Source: Tetragonia tetragonoides (taxonomy: Eukaryota; Streptophyta; Magnoliopsida; Caryophyllales; Aizoaceae). Taken from it: DNA of 64,000 nt. The first letter of the stretch is position 1. Each line of letters starts with the position of its first letter. The notes under the pieces are model-generated. The model did not search any database, was not told the DNA's origin, and worked only from the letters and a program-made list of their open reading frames with translations. Both the position numbers and the translations under genes were made by a program. Shown here in pieces: positions 22,724 through 33,938 of this stretch. The stretch covers positions 11,966,001 through 12,030,000 of the forward strand of contig CM076146.1 in the NCBI GenBank assembly GCA_038025085.1, given 5' to 3'.

Positions 22724-23654
22724 ATGGTAAGGACAAGAATTAATACAAGGAAGTCGACCGCACACCAGAGGGAACTCGCCCTCGCCTATCTTGCACAACC
22801 CGTGGAGTATGTAGCTTCATCGGACAGCGAGTCGACAGGAAATGACGTGAATGTGCGCCACGAGGCCGCGCAAGACCGCGTCACCCATGATATTGTCGCA
22901 CGTAACGAGGTCGCACGCCCAGTGCGAGTCGCGTCTGTTGCCGCCCCACCTGCTGTACATGTCGCACGTGACGATCACGATGAAGACGAGGATCCCTTCG
23001 AATCCAAGCTTGAGTATACCGCAGCGGAACAGAACGATGATATGCCGGATTCGGAAGACATTGGTGTCGAGAGCGACAACAACACTGTGCCTGCTGTTGC
23101 ACCCACTCCTGCTGCAAATTGGTCTCCTCTTGTGGAGCCATTCTTCGCTACTAACGCTGAGCTTGAGGATATTCGTATCTATATACAACGTGCTTACACT
23201 ACGATCGATGGGTTACTAGTACGAGAATCGCACGAGTCTACACGAAGGCTTATGGGTGGAACTACTACTAGCTGGTGTACCTAACATCTATCCTTCGATG
23301 GGACTTAAAGAGAAGTACGACGACGTGGTATCCAAGAGTGGTCATCTTCACGAGAAGAAGTATGGAGAAAGTACGAGATGGTCTCTCTGCTTTAGAGACA
23401 TTGTAGCTGAGTTATGCCTGTCCGAATTCGAGTGGAAGGTGAACCATGTGCTAGTGCCTGCGCTGAAAGGTATGTGCGAGTACCGCTGGACAAAGAAGCG
23501 CAAACATGCCAAAGACTTTAGGAAGCGTTTCATGCCCCAGAAGTTCGGTGGATATGCTTATCCATACACGCCCTGCAAGGAGGTGAAGCCTAGGAAGAAG
23601 GACGATCACAATGAGTCCCATAGCGCGAAGCAGATGTGTGCGAGCGTGAAGTAG
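22724..23654 (+). pseudogene. Extra ORF upstream of gag in element A
   Basis: The frame 22724-23284 starts MVRTRINTRKSTAHQ. It has a basic N-terminus, then a long acidic region (DDHDEDEDPFESK, MPDSEDIGVESDNN). One extra base near 23210, relative to element B, shifts it into the frame 23256-23654, which has ELLLAGVPNIYPS, LCLSEFEWKVNHVLVPA and RKRFMPQKFGGYAYPYTP. Element B carries the homologue at 46075-47042, frameshifted at different places. The ancestral product was therefore one protein of roughly 310 residues. I do not recognise the family. It lies between PBS and gag, apart from gag by about 0.7 kb. Confidence 0.6.
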
Positions 23655-24270
23655 AACTAGATTATTGCCTTACTAGTTTTATTTGAGTTTTATTGAACAT
23701 TTAGTTATTGTGATGGCCCTGCGTAGTCAAATTTGATGTCGGTGTAGTTGCATAGGTAACAAATATTTATGAGTGTTATTTACTTTGCAATTTGTCTCAT
23801 TGCAAAACTATTTCATTTGATTATATGAATATCGTTGAGAATTTGTTTTATATGATCGTTTTATTGCATAATTGCATGGTTGACAAATAGCTTCGTAATG
23901 CTATCTCGTGTTGCCTAGACATGATGGAAAATCCATGTCGGAATTATGACAAAATTTTCATTGAGCATGATCATATCAATTGTGAGCCTAAGGCTAAGTA
24001 TGTGTTGTATGCGATTAAATGTCATTGTTTATTGCACTACTAAAATAGTATGGAGCCTTGATGTGTGAATTGTGAGTGTTATTGCTTATCAATCGTGTGG
24101 GACCAATGTGTCTACTTTGTTATTGCATATCGAACTATTATGCGTGAGAACTGAGAACTATTCAAAGCAAGTATGTTGCTTAGACCTACAATGGAAGGTC
24201 GATCATTGAAACTTATATGCTACCTCGAGTTGGGTCGAATGTGCCAACTTGCTAAAATGGTGATCAACCA
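23655..24270 (+). other. Leader between extra ORF and gag, element A
   Basis: Non-coding, homologous to 47043-47728 of element B. Both contain an ACATGATGG...AAATCCATGTCG segment and a CGAACTATTA-GCGTGAGAACTGAGAAC-type segment. No gene is seen. Confidence 0.55.
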
Positions 24271-24799
24271 TTACTCTTTTATGTCTCAGATTTGTTTTAA
24301 TAGCAACCAACGACCGACTCGCGAGACTAGAAGTAGGTCTTACTAATGTGGTCGAGCACATTAGTAATTGGCTGCAACAAGACGCATCCTGGAAAGAACT
24401 GTCGTGGCAATGTACTTTAATGCTTCGAGTGCAACAAGCCTGGTCACAAAGCTTCGGAATGCTGGAGTTGTGGAAGGAAAGGTAATGGTCAGAACCGCGA
24501 TAACAACTACAATCGTGGTGGATATGGAAATGAAAATCGCGAAAATGGTGGAAACTACCGTGGAAATGGGGATTACAATAACAACAACAACAACCGCAAC
24601 AATACTGCTGCTCCTGCTGCGAACAATCAAGCACTACTTTCCGCACATGCCAACCCCCTGCAGAACAACAACAACAACAATGGAGGAATGAATGGAAGGG
24701 TCTATTTGCTGAACCGCAATGAAGCTGAGGCGAACCCGAATATGATCGTTGGTAATTTTTTTCGTTAACTCTCAACCTGCTTTTCTCGTTAACTCTCAA
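24271..24799 (+). pseudogene. Gag remnant of element A
   Basis: Compared with B (47700-48960), A jumps from the gag start directly to the zinc-knuckle region near 24370, losing about 0.7 kb that encodes the retrotransposon-gag domain. The CCHC knuckle is still readable on the plus strand (CFECNKPGHKASEC). Asn-rich repeats follow. At 24750-24805 a 24-bp stretch (CGTTAACTCTCAACCTGCTT type) is tandemly duplicated where the protease DSG motif should be. This copy could not make Gag. Confidence 0.75.
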
Positions 24800-24809
24800 C
24801 CTGCTTTAT

Positions 24810-27800
24810 GTGTATCGTGCAAACATTAGGATGCCAGATGGGTCGATCGTTAATTATAAAGCGTTGTATGAAAAGTTTCTGATTAGGATAGCTGGTTCCG
24901 ATTTGCCTGCGGATTTGATTCAGATGGACTTGAAGGAATTTCACGTGATATTGGGAATGGATTGGTTAGCCAAGCATAGGGCTAAGATAGAGTGCTTTGA
25001 GCAACGTGTGTCGTTGTGTGGACCGAAGGGTAGGAAGATTACCTACAAAGGAGTCGTGGTCAAGCCAAAGTTAAAGGTAGCGGCGACCATGAAAGCAAAG
25101 GAGTGTATGACTAAAAGTGAAGCGATTTACCTATCTCATGTAGTGGATACAAGTAAAGAAGCCAAAGTTTTGAAACCTATTCCAGTTGTTTCGGAATACG
25201 CTGACGTCTTTCCAGACGAGATTCCAGGAATGCCTCCGCAACGCATTGTTGACTTCACGATCGATTTAGCTCCAGGTTCTGCTCCGATCTCCAAAGCTCC
25301 ATATCGTATGGCTCCTACGAATATGAAGGAACTAAAGACGCAACTTGAGGAACTATTGGAGAAGGGATACATACGTCCTAGTGTATCGCCTTGGGGTGGT
25401 GCTGTTCTGTTTGTGCGTAAGAAGGACGGTAGTATGAGGTTTTGTATAGACTCCCGCGAGTTGAACAAGATTACGATCAAGAATCGTTATCCACTCCCGA
25501 GGATTGACAATCTATTCGACCAACTCCGTGGAGCGACTGTTTTCTCGAAGATTGACTTACGTTCAGGATACTATCAACTAAGGATCTCTGAGCCGGACAT
25601 TGCAAAGACAGCGTTGAGGATGAGGTATGGACATTACGAGTTCACGGTGATGTCTTTTGGGTTAACGAATACACCTGTGAAGTTTATGGATTTGATGAAC
25701 CGTGTGTTCCAGCCTTATCTCGATCAGTTCGTAGTTGTCTTTATTGACGATATTTTGGTCTACTCGAAGAACGCTGCTGAGCACGAGCAACATTTGCGAA
25801 CTGTTTTGGAGATTTTGCGACGACATCAACTTTACGCCAAGTTGTCGAAGTGCGATTTTTGGCTAGAAACTGTTTCCTTCTTAGGACACGTGGTGTCTAA
25901 GAGTGGAGTTGTTGTTGACCTGGAAAAGATTAGAGTTTTTATGGACTGATCCGCACCGAAGAGCGTGAATGAGGTTAGAAGTTTTCTTGGATTAGCTGGT
26001 TACTATCGTTGGTTTGTGGAAGGATTTTCCAAGATAGCGCAGCCTATGACAAACTTGATGAAGAAGACGACAAAGTTCGTGTGGTCTGAAAAGTGTGAAG
26101 CTGATTTTCAAGAGTTGAAGAAACGTCTTACGAGCCCGCCAATTTTGACTTTGCCATTGGGAACTGAAGGTTACAAAGTCTATAGTGACGCGTCTAAGCA
26201 TGGATTAGGCTGTGTTTGATGCAGCATGGAAAGGTAGTGGCTTATGCCTCAAGACAACTGAAGAAACACGAGGATAATTACCCTACTCACGATTTAGAGC
26301 TCGTTGCTGTCGTATTTTCTTTTAAGATTTGGCGACATTATCTCTATGGTTCTGCTGTCAAGATGTTTACGGACCACAAGAGTCTCAAGTACATATTCAC
26401 GTAAAAGGAGTTGAATATGTGACAAAGAAGATGGCTAGAGTTATTGACGGAGTACGACATCGACATTCAGTATCATGAAGGGAAAGCTCATGTTGTAGCT
26501 GACGCTTTGATTAGAAAGACTCGTCATACGTGGAATACTGCTTTAGTACTTCCGAAAGAGATCATTCGTGACTTACAAAGTCTAGACGTGGAGATTGTGC
26601 TAAAAGATGACGTTCAATGTACCTTAGCGCAAATGTCAGTTCGGCCAACCTTGCTCGACGAGATCAAGAGTAAACAGAATTCAGATGAGGATCTTCAAAG
26701 GATTCTACGCCATAAGGACGAGGGTAGATCCGAGGACTTTTCTACTGGTCAAGACGGTGTCTTGAGATTTCGTGACCGTGTCTATGTGCCGAACGACCCG
26801 GAGATCAAGAGTCAGATTCTGGGTGAAGCTCACTATACGCCTTATTCTATACATCCTGGTGGAGACAAGCTATATAAAGACTTTTGCCAAATGTTTTGGT
26901 GGAAAGGTATGAAACAAGATATCGCTGAGTTCGTGGCTAAGTGCCTGACGTGCCAGAAGGTCAAGATTGAACACAAGAGACCTGGTGGAATGATCCAATC
27001 GCTTGAAGTTCCGATGTGGAAATGGAATTCAATTTCAATGGACTTTGTCATGGGATTACCATTGACACAAAAGAAGAACAACGCCATTTGGGTCGTTGTG
27101 GATCGTTTGACGAAAGTTGCGAGGTTCATCCCAATGAATGACACTTCGGAAATGGAGAAGCTAGTGGATGCTTTCATCAAGGAAGTCATGAGACTTCATG
27201 GTGTTCTAGAAGATATCGTTTTAGATAAAGACTCGAGATTTCTATCCCATTTTTTGGCAGAAATTGCAAGAAGCTTTTGGAAGCAAGTTGAAGTTCAGTA
27301 CTGCTTTTCATCCTGCGACTAATGGTCAGACGGTATTCAGACTTTGGAGGATATGCTATGAGCGTGTGCTCTCGAGTATCAAGGCTTGTGGGATACACAT
27401 ATTCCGTTGATCGAATTTTCTTACAACTATAGCTATCACTCAAGCATTGATCGAGCACCATATGAAGCATTGTATGGTAAGAAGTGTAGATCGCCAGTTT
27501 GTTGGAACGAAATTAGTGAAACTTCAGTTTTGGGTCCAGAAATGATCCAGCAGACCGTCGACGTGGTCAAGGTGATTCAAGCAAAGATGCGTAGTGCTCA
27601 AGATCGACAGAAATCGTATGCTGATAGACGTCGTAAACCAGAAGAGTTTGAGGTGGGAAGCAAGGTACTTTTGCGAGTATCTCCTACCAAAGATGTCATG
27701 CGTTTTGGTCGTAAGGGAAAGTTGAGTCGTCGTTACATTAGACCTTACGAGATCCTGGAAAGGATTGGTGAGGTTGCCTATCGACTAGCTTTACCTGTGG

Positions 27801-28090
27801 AACTTGCAAAAGTCCATAGTGTGTTTCATGCCTCCCAGTTGAAGCAATACGTACATGATCCAACTCATGTCGTTCAACCTGAAACGATCGGTCTCGATGA
27901 AAGTTTGACTTACGAAGAGCGTTCTATCAAGATAGTGGATTGCAGAGAGCGCTCAACTCGAACAAAGACTATATCGATTGTCAAAGTCGTTTGGTCTCGA
28001 CAAGGTCAAGAGGAAGCAACATGGGAAGCAGAATCCTTGATGCGCGAGAAGTATCCAGACCTCTTCCTAGAAGGTACTAGTCCCACTTGA
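24810..28090 (+). pseudogene. Pol of element A (PR tail, RT, RNase H, integrase, chromodomain)
   Basis: 24810-25949 holds the protease tail ([15 protein letters not shown]) and RT ([45 protein letters not shown]). 25965-26404 holds RNase H ([15 protein letters not shown]). 26444-27322 holds the zinc domain ([16 protein letters not shown]) and first catalytic Asp (SMDFVMGLP). 27386-28090 holds the C-terminus and a chromodomain-like tail (IVKVVWSRQGQEEATWEAES). Stops at about 25948, 26217, 26402, 26420, 27320 and 27359 interrupt it. A short deletion near 27330 removes the catalytic Glu segment that B still has. Most stops fit C-to-T or G-to-A changes relative to B. Confidence 0.88.
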
Positions 28091-28268
28091 GTTTCGTCTT
28101 TTTGCGTTTTTTGTTATCGCTTTGCACGAATTGCATGTTCAAGCATTGCATGTTGCATTGCTAATCAATTTAGAATCACGATTGTACTTGCTCATCTTGC
28201 ATATGTTAGTGCCCTAAAAATTGTTTTATACCTTCGTATGGGTAAACTCGTTTACTTTATGGGTAGAA

Positions 28269-30084
28269 TGTGATACCCCAATATTTTCTATAATTATTAT
28301 ATTGATTTATAAATTATTTATAAATAGTTTTGGAGATTAAATCGTAATTATATTCAAGGATTCGATTTATCCAATTAAAGCCATAATAATAATTATTATT
28401 ATGGGATTTTCATAAATTGTCTTTATTAATTTTGAGGAGTTTAATTAAAATATTTTTTATATGAATAAGAATTATTCATATTGTTTTAATTATTTTTAAT
28501 TGTTTTTAATTACCTATTTAAATCAGAAAATTATTAAATAAATTCTAAACCTAGTAGTATTTGACTTGGGTTGACTGAGGCCTATATAAAGAAAAAAAGG
28601 AGGCAATTAATCAGTTTTCACAACTGATCAAAACCTCACTCGCATTCTCTTTCCTCCTCTCTCAAACCCACGACACACACTCTCTCTCTCCCTCTCACCC
28701 TCACCGTTTCTCTCTCTCTCTCCTCCCTGCTCACCGGCCACTAGCAGACAGCCCTTCGCCGGCGGTAAGTCGCAGCCCTTCTCCCTCTCTTTCTTTCTCT
28801 TTCTCTTTTTTTCCCTTTCTCTCTTTCTTTCGCGTTTGTTTCCCCTCCCCTGTTCTGGTCGCCGCGCTGCTGCGAGCCACCATGGTGCCACCAAGCCATG
28901 CCTGGGTGGTCCCCGGTGATGGCCCAAGACCCGCGACGTGGCCCTTCTCTCTCTCGCATTCTCCTTCTCTCTCTCTCATTCGCTCTTTCTCTCTCCTCGC
29001 CTCGCCGGAGCTCCGGCGACCACCACCACCGGCCATGGTGGCCAGTGGGTGGTGTTGGTGGTGATTGGTCGGGTTATGGGTCCCATGCATGGGTACCCGT
29101 GACCTAGACCGATTTTTGAAGTTAGGGTTTCGTTTTTATATTTTTCGTAATTATTAATTCGATTTTCAGTATGTTCGGTTTAATGTTTTTATTTATCTGT
29201 ACTCATTCGAAATTGGAATTTGGATTTTCAAAAGCCTAGATTGGTTGAAATAAATCAAGAAATTTAATTAAATTATCAGATCAATATTTCGTTACTTTTT
29301 GTATTTTCGTATTTAATTAATACTGATTCGGTAACTGTTTTTAATTAGGACCTAATGAGCAAGGGTGATAATCGTCGATTGTTGGAGCATACTTACTATT
29401 TGGTAGCATTGTAGTGGTAAGAGCTCATGCCTCCCTTCTTCCAAAGTCCCATCAAAACTATTTTGATGTGTTATATGCTAATTGAGAATTTGTTGTGAAT
29501 TTACTATGCAAAGCATGATTAAATTATATCGTTGTTCTTATGAGAATTATTAAGCATGTATACCGCTGTAATTATGAATTATAATTAGCATGTTGATGTT
29601 ATCATATTTTGGGAATTAATTAGTCCATATGATGATTATTGGACAATTATTGAATGGTGAAGTACAAGTATTAATATGCTATTAAATAATTGCTAATTGG
29701 TATGGGTATTACTGAGTGCTAGTGAGCACCTATCTATTATCGTTGAATGTCTTAGATGATTTGTGAATTTGTGGATATAATATTACCCTACCGAAGTGCT
29801 GCCGAAATTATGCTAGACATTGTTTGTCATCATTATTGAATTATCATCGTTATTGAATTAAAGCATGTTTAATGTTCATCGTATCGAATTATCATTATCA
29901 TCGTTATTAACTATTCATTGTCAAAAGCATGAAATGAATTATTAAGTCGTGGTCTCGTAGTACCACTATGTCAACCAATGCAAATTATGTGAATTGAATT
30001 AAATGAGAGTAAGAGTCCTAATGGATCCCTAGGAGTAGTCGAGCAAATCGGGATTGCACCTAATGGTGTTGTTCAAGGGATGAG
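28269..30084 (+). repeat. 3' LTR of element A, first part
   Basis: Starts TGTGATACCCC after the tract GGGTAGAA (28261-28268), the remnant of the polypurine tract. It matches 19943-21716 and stops at ATGAG (30080-30084), where block C is inserted. The LTR resumes after the second ATGAG at 43594. Confidence 0.88.
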
Positions 30085-30950
30085 TGTAACACCCCCGAAT
30101 TCACAACTACTTCCCGGGAACTATCGACGTCAATATCCATGACTCGACACCGCTAAACCGTCACAAATCCAAGGGTTAGTTACTGCAATATTTATCGCTA
30201 AGGAATAAATGCTAAGCAGAAAGGAAAACTAGGTATTAAAGGAAGCATCTAAACAACTAAACCTTAATATTAGAGTTGTCTATCAAGTGAACTTAAGTCC
30301 ATTAAAGAATTAATACAGCTTTGCCTTCAAGGGCACAAACAAAAAATCCCAATAATCCAAAGTAACCAATAAGCCAATAGTTCTAAAGGAACATCCCACA
30401 TTTAAACTTCAAGCTATCCGTCCTCACTCAGCTACACCTGCACTTTGGTTTCCGTGAGGGAAACAAGGTACAGAAGAAAAGAGAAGAAACAAAAGAAAAA
30501 CAAAAATCAGATAAACTGAATAAACGTCGTCCATACCCAGTAAAAACACTTTCGCAAACCTTACCTGGGTTTTAGAAGAATCATTGAAATTCATTTGCAT
30601 GCACAGGTAGTCATACAATCAAGCACACGCATACTCAATATTCAATTACATGCAATTCTTGCTTTAGTGATCATTCGAACACAAATAGATAAACCATCTT
30701 GATTAGAGAAATAAGAGAGCGAATAGAACAGCGGATACCCATACTGTTCATAGATAGATATAGACATGCCATGAACTTACTCTAGTGTATACTCACACTG
30801 CCTCTAACATAATAATCGATATGTAGAGAACTAAACGATGGGGAATGATCCATCCCGAACACACTACGAGGTGTCCATAATAAGTAACTTGGGAATCACG
30901 CATCCATAGACTACATTAATTAGATGAGTCTTGATTGCTCGACTACTCCT
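30085..30950 (-). repeat. LTR fragment at the left end of block C
   Basis: Reverse-oriented 3' portion of a B-type LTR, matching 38513-39390. It breaks off near 30950 after CTCGACTACTC, where CACTA-derived sequence starts. Confidence 0.8.
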
Positions 30951-31027
30951 ATGCATTTCTAGGTTCTAACATAGTCTATGAAATATTTGCAATTGTGTTA
31001 GACAAAGGAGAAGAGTAGTGTTAAGCC

Positions 31028-32338
31028 ATCTGCAAAAGTAATCTGGTTGGCTCAACACACGCGCAAAGCGAAAGATGGGACGCTTCAATGGGCTGATCGT
31101 GGCCAGTCTAAGGAGATACATGTAAACTCTACTTTTTAATTGGAATTATATGTTTTTTCCAACGAATTCTGGTTGATATCTCTTTTGTCCTTGAACAGGA
31201 AAAGTTAAAGAATAAAGTTGCTACTGCAGGTGACATTATGACACAAGAGGAGATACTACTTGACGTGTTGGGTCCTAGATCTGGGTTTTTCCGTGGAAAA
31301 GGAACTACCATACGTCCTTATATGAAAGGGAGACAGCAACTACAACAGCAACAAGTGATGGAAAAGCAACAAGAAAAGATACAACAACAAGATCAAAGGA
31401 TAAAGGAACTAGAGAAAGCAGTGGAAGCAAATCAAGAAAATCAAGAACGGAAATTTAAAAAGTATAAAAAACAAAAGAAACGTAAAATGGAAGCTTTTAA
31501 GCAGCAAATGTTGGAGCAATTTGCAGCTTCTAGAGGTAAAGTCTATCTATTTCACAAAACATATAATTTTCATTTCACTTTTTTGTATTCATAGTTCTTG
31601 TAGCTGCTGTCCCGAGTATCTAATTTCTGAGTTTTTAGTAGTTTCATATGACTTGAGTACCCGTAGGTTCCGAAAAAAAGTACCCGTGAGAGTCTAAGGG
31701 GCATTGGTAAAGAACTAGATGGTTTGTACTACTTGGTGGATATTCCTCTCACTCAAATATCTCTTAGATTCTTGGATGCTCAAGTACACATTATTGGTGC
31801 TAGACTTCGAATAATCTCTGGTTCTGTTTCTGCTCAGACCAGTTGTCTGCATTTGTTTTACCTGCTGTAAACTCTGTGTCTAGTGTTTCTTTTGATGTCT
31901 GGCATCATAGACTTGGACATGCGTCTGTAAACAAATTGCAGCATATTCCCTGTATCTCTCAGGTTGTTAAAAATTAAAATGATTCTGCGTGCATTTCTTG
32001 TCCAATGGCAAAAATGTCTAAATTGCCATTCAGTTCTAGTAATTCTGAATCTATGAATGTGTGATTGTGTCGTTGGTGGTTAAGTGCAAAACTCAACAAC
32101 AATAAGCTGATGGAGTAGACCAAGAAATTGCAATGTTGACATAAACTGCATCTTTGTACTATCAAATCTTGTGTTGCTGCATACTTGTGTATTAGAGAAA
32201 TTAAAGATGTCTTGAATGGTATTAATGGTTTTTTTGATATACCATTTTCATGTTTCACTCTTGCAGGATGATCTATCATTTGCAGTCAGTATGGAACAAG
32301 ATGTAGGAGACCATGCTTTTAGTGGATATATGATGTAA
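31028..32338 (+). pseudogene. CACTA transposase C-terminus
   Basis: The exon segment 31028-31121 reads WLAQHTRKAKDGTLQWADRG. An intron with GT...AG follows (31122-31198). Exon 31199-31535 has MTQEEILLDVLGPRSGFFRG, the conserved end of plant En/Spm-like transposases (the VLG.RSGY.RG motif), then a Gln/Lys-rich coiled coil. A later exon-like stretch from 32267 ends at TAA 32338. The intron between holds a copia fragment. The upstream catalytic part is missing. Confidence 0.65.
31680..32065 (+). pseudogene. Ty1/copia GAG-pre-integrase fragment
   Basis: Broken frames read GLYYLVDIPLT and then DVWHHRLGHASVNKLQHIP and CISCPMAKMSKLPF. This is the HHCC-type GAG-pre-integrase signature of copia polyproteins, with stops between. 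It sits within the presumed last intron of the CACTA transposase. Confidence 0.65.
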
Positions 32339-32969
32339 TTTTGGATTATCTTTTTGAATGTGTAAAGGGTTGGTTTTGGGTTAGTTTTTGCGATTTGGTA
32401 GGTTGTTATGTATTGCGATTGGCTGACGCAATCTTTTGGACATGGATTGATATGTAATCACTTTCTACTATTTTAATTAAAAGTATTGAAGGTTTATGTT
32501 TAGCACAGAAAGCACGGAGTCGATTTTCAATTTGTGCACACAGGTCATTTTTGACGTATTGATTGGGCTGTGAAAATTGAATACATCAGCTAGTTTTGGC
32601 AACGACATTTTTGTTGTCATATTCAATATTTTACATTACGAAATGAGCATTTATTGCAGCAGAAACTGTCGTTGCAAAAAAGAGTTCAAGGTTTGGCAAT
32701 AACAAGGATATGAAAGGCAACGAATAAGTCGTTGCCAAAAACAGGAACATCTATTGCAACGACAAACATGGTTGCAAAAAAACACGTAGGTATGGCAACG
32801 ACAAATATATTGCAACGACAAAAGTCGTTGCAAAACATACATTTTTCGCAACGACAAAAGTTGTTGCATTATTCTTTTGTAACGCCATGACGCGCAACGA
32901 CCTTGCAACGACAATTGGTGTTTTTGGCAAGGACTTTTGACGTTGTTAAAATAGGTTTTTCTTGTAGTG

Positions 32970-33824
32970 TACACATGAATTAAACTGAACTGAACTGAAC
33001 TGAATTTAAGTAAAATTAAGGTGAATCAAACAAAGCCTTAGGGCCTAAAATTAAAAGGATAAATTTCGCAAAATTTTATTAGGGGTGTGGTATTGTTTTA
33101 AAAGGGGTGTGGTATTAATGCGAACTGATTAGTTATTATATACAGTATTGATAAATTGTTAACCTTTTTTTTTTATAGCATTCAAATTTTTTTTAATGAT
33201 AAACTAAAATCCCGTGCATCGCACGGGGCATACACCTAGTTATGTTATTAATTTTTGGTAACCATTTGACTAGGTTTTAATCAATTACATACAAAAAAAT
33301 CCTCCGAAAAAAAAAATCCCTACAAACACATCATTTTGACTTAATATTATTACTTAAGCCTTGCAATTCTATCTTTTTTCTTTTTTTTTTTTTTGAGGAA
33401 GAATTCTGTCTATTTTTATCTAAAGTATCACCTTATTATTATTTGTTTATAACTTCGAATAACCACAATAATGGGATAAGACTTGTACACTTAATTAGCA
33501 CCGGCTGCTGAGAAGGAAACGAAAGTTCCTAGCAAGCAAGGCTGGCTGGCGCTGTGTGAAAGAGTATGACTTTTGGCAAAGGGGGGATAGATGCTATTCA
33601 TTATCTCTCTTAATGATTATAGGACAAAGAATAATTTAGCCATGTTTGTATAATCAAAGATTTAACGTGCCAGCTTTGCTGCAATTAATTTTGTTATCAA
33701 AGTTTGATTAAATTAAGAATATAAACATATCCCTTAGGCCTTAAGTCAAACACAACTTACGAACCTTAAAAAACCAAAAATAAAAATAAAATAAAATAAA
33801 AATAAAAATAAAAACCCTGGTGCC
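32970..33824. other. Helitron 3' end and GDSL 5' flank
   Basis: From 32970 a CTGAACTGAACTGAA-rich MITE-like scrap, then AT-rich DNA. At 33211-33239 the hairpin CCCGTGC-ATC-GCACGGG is followed by CTAG and T, the classic Helitron 3' terminus. The poly-T at 33187-33196 is the uninterrupted site of the MULE seen in the other arm. From 33240 to 33824 I see no gene. An A/T pentamer microsatellite lies at 33776-33814. Confidence 0.65.
33211..33239 (+). mobile_element. Helitron 3' terminus
   Basis: Perfect 7-bp GC hairpin with 3-base loop, then GCATACAC and CTAG before T. The 5' TC end was not located with confidence. Confidence 0.65.
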
Positions 33825-33832
33825 TTTAAATA
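33825..33832 (+). promoter_or_regulatory. TATA-like box of the GDSL gene
   Basis: TTTAAATA lies 107 bases before the chosen ATG. The copy in the right arm is at 59845-59852. Confidence 0.45.
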
Positions 33833-33938
33833 TCACCATCCCAAACCATCTTTGTCATCACGCTACGAATGTTATGTTAGTTGTTAAGTGTTAAAGAAAA
33901 TAAAAACTACAAAATCTTCCTTTCTAGCTTTCTTTACC

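Larger units (their letters stand above)
30951..32969 (+). mobile_element. CACTA (En/Spm) element, 3' half
   Basis: The right end CTTGTAGTG at 32961-32969 is the complement of the CACTA terminus CACTACAAGAAA. It is preceded by many subterminal copies of GTCGTTGC/GCAACGAC (32595-32945). The body holds a transposase C-terminus and a copia fragment. The 5' side is cut at 30950 by the LTR fragment. The same end occurs in the right arm at 62827. Confidence 0.8.

Noticed and set aside
24203..24799. 198-codon minus-strand frame rich in Ser, Cys and His
   Set aside because: Antisense shadow of the Asn-rich gag tail of element A; the same shadow occurs at 48409-48996 in B.
32651..32974. ORF of 107 codons rich in Cys and Arg (also 62822-63148)
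   Set aside because: It is the translated subterminal GTCGTTGC repeat array of the CACTA end.
33888..33938. Upstream in-frame ATG of the GDSL gene as start
   Set aside because: It would place 17 polar residues before the signal peptide; the ATG at 33939 gives a normal secretory N-terminus.
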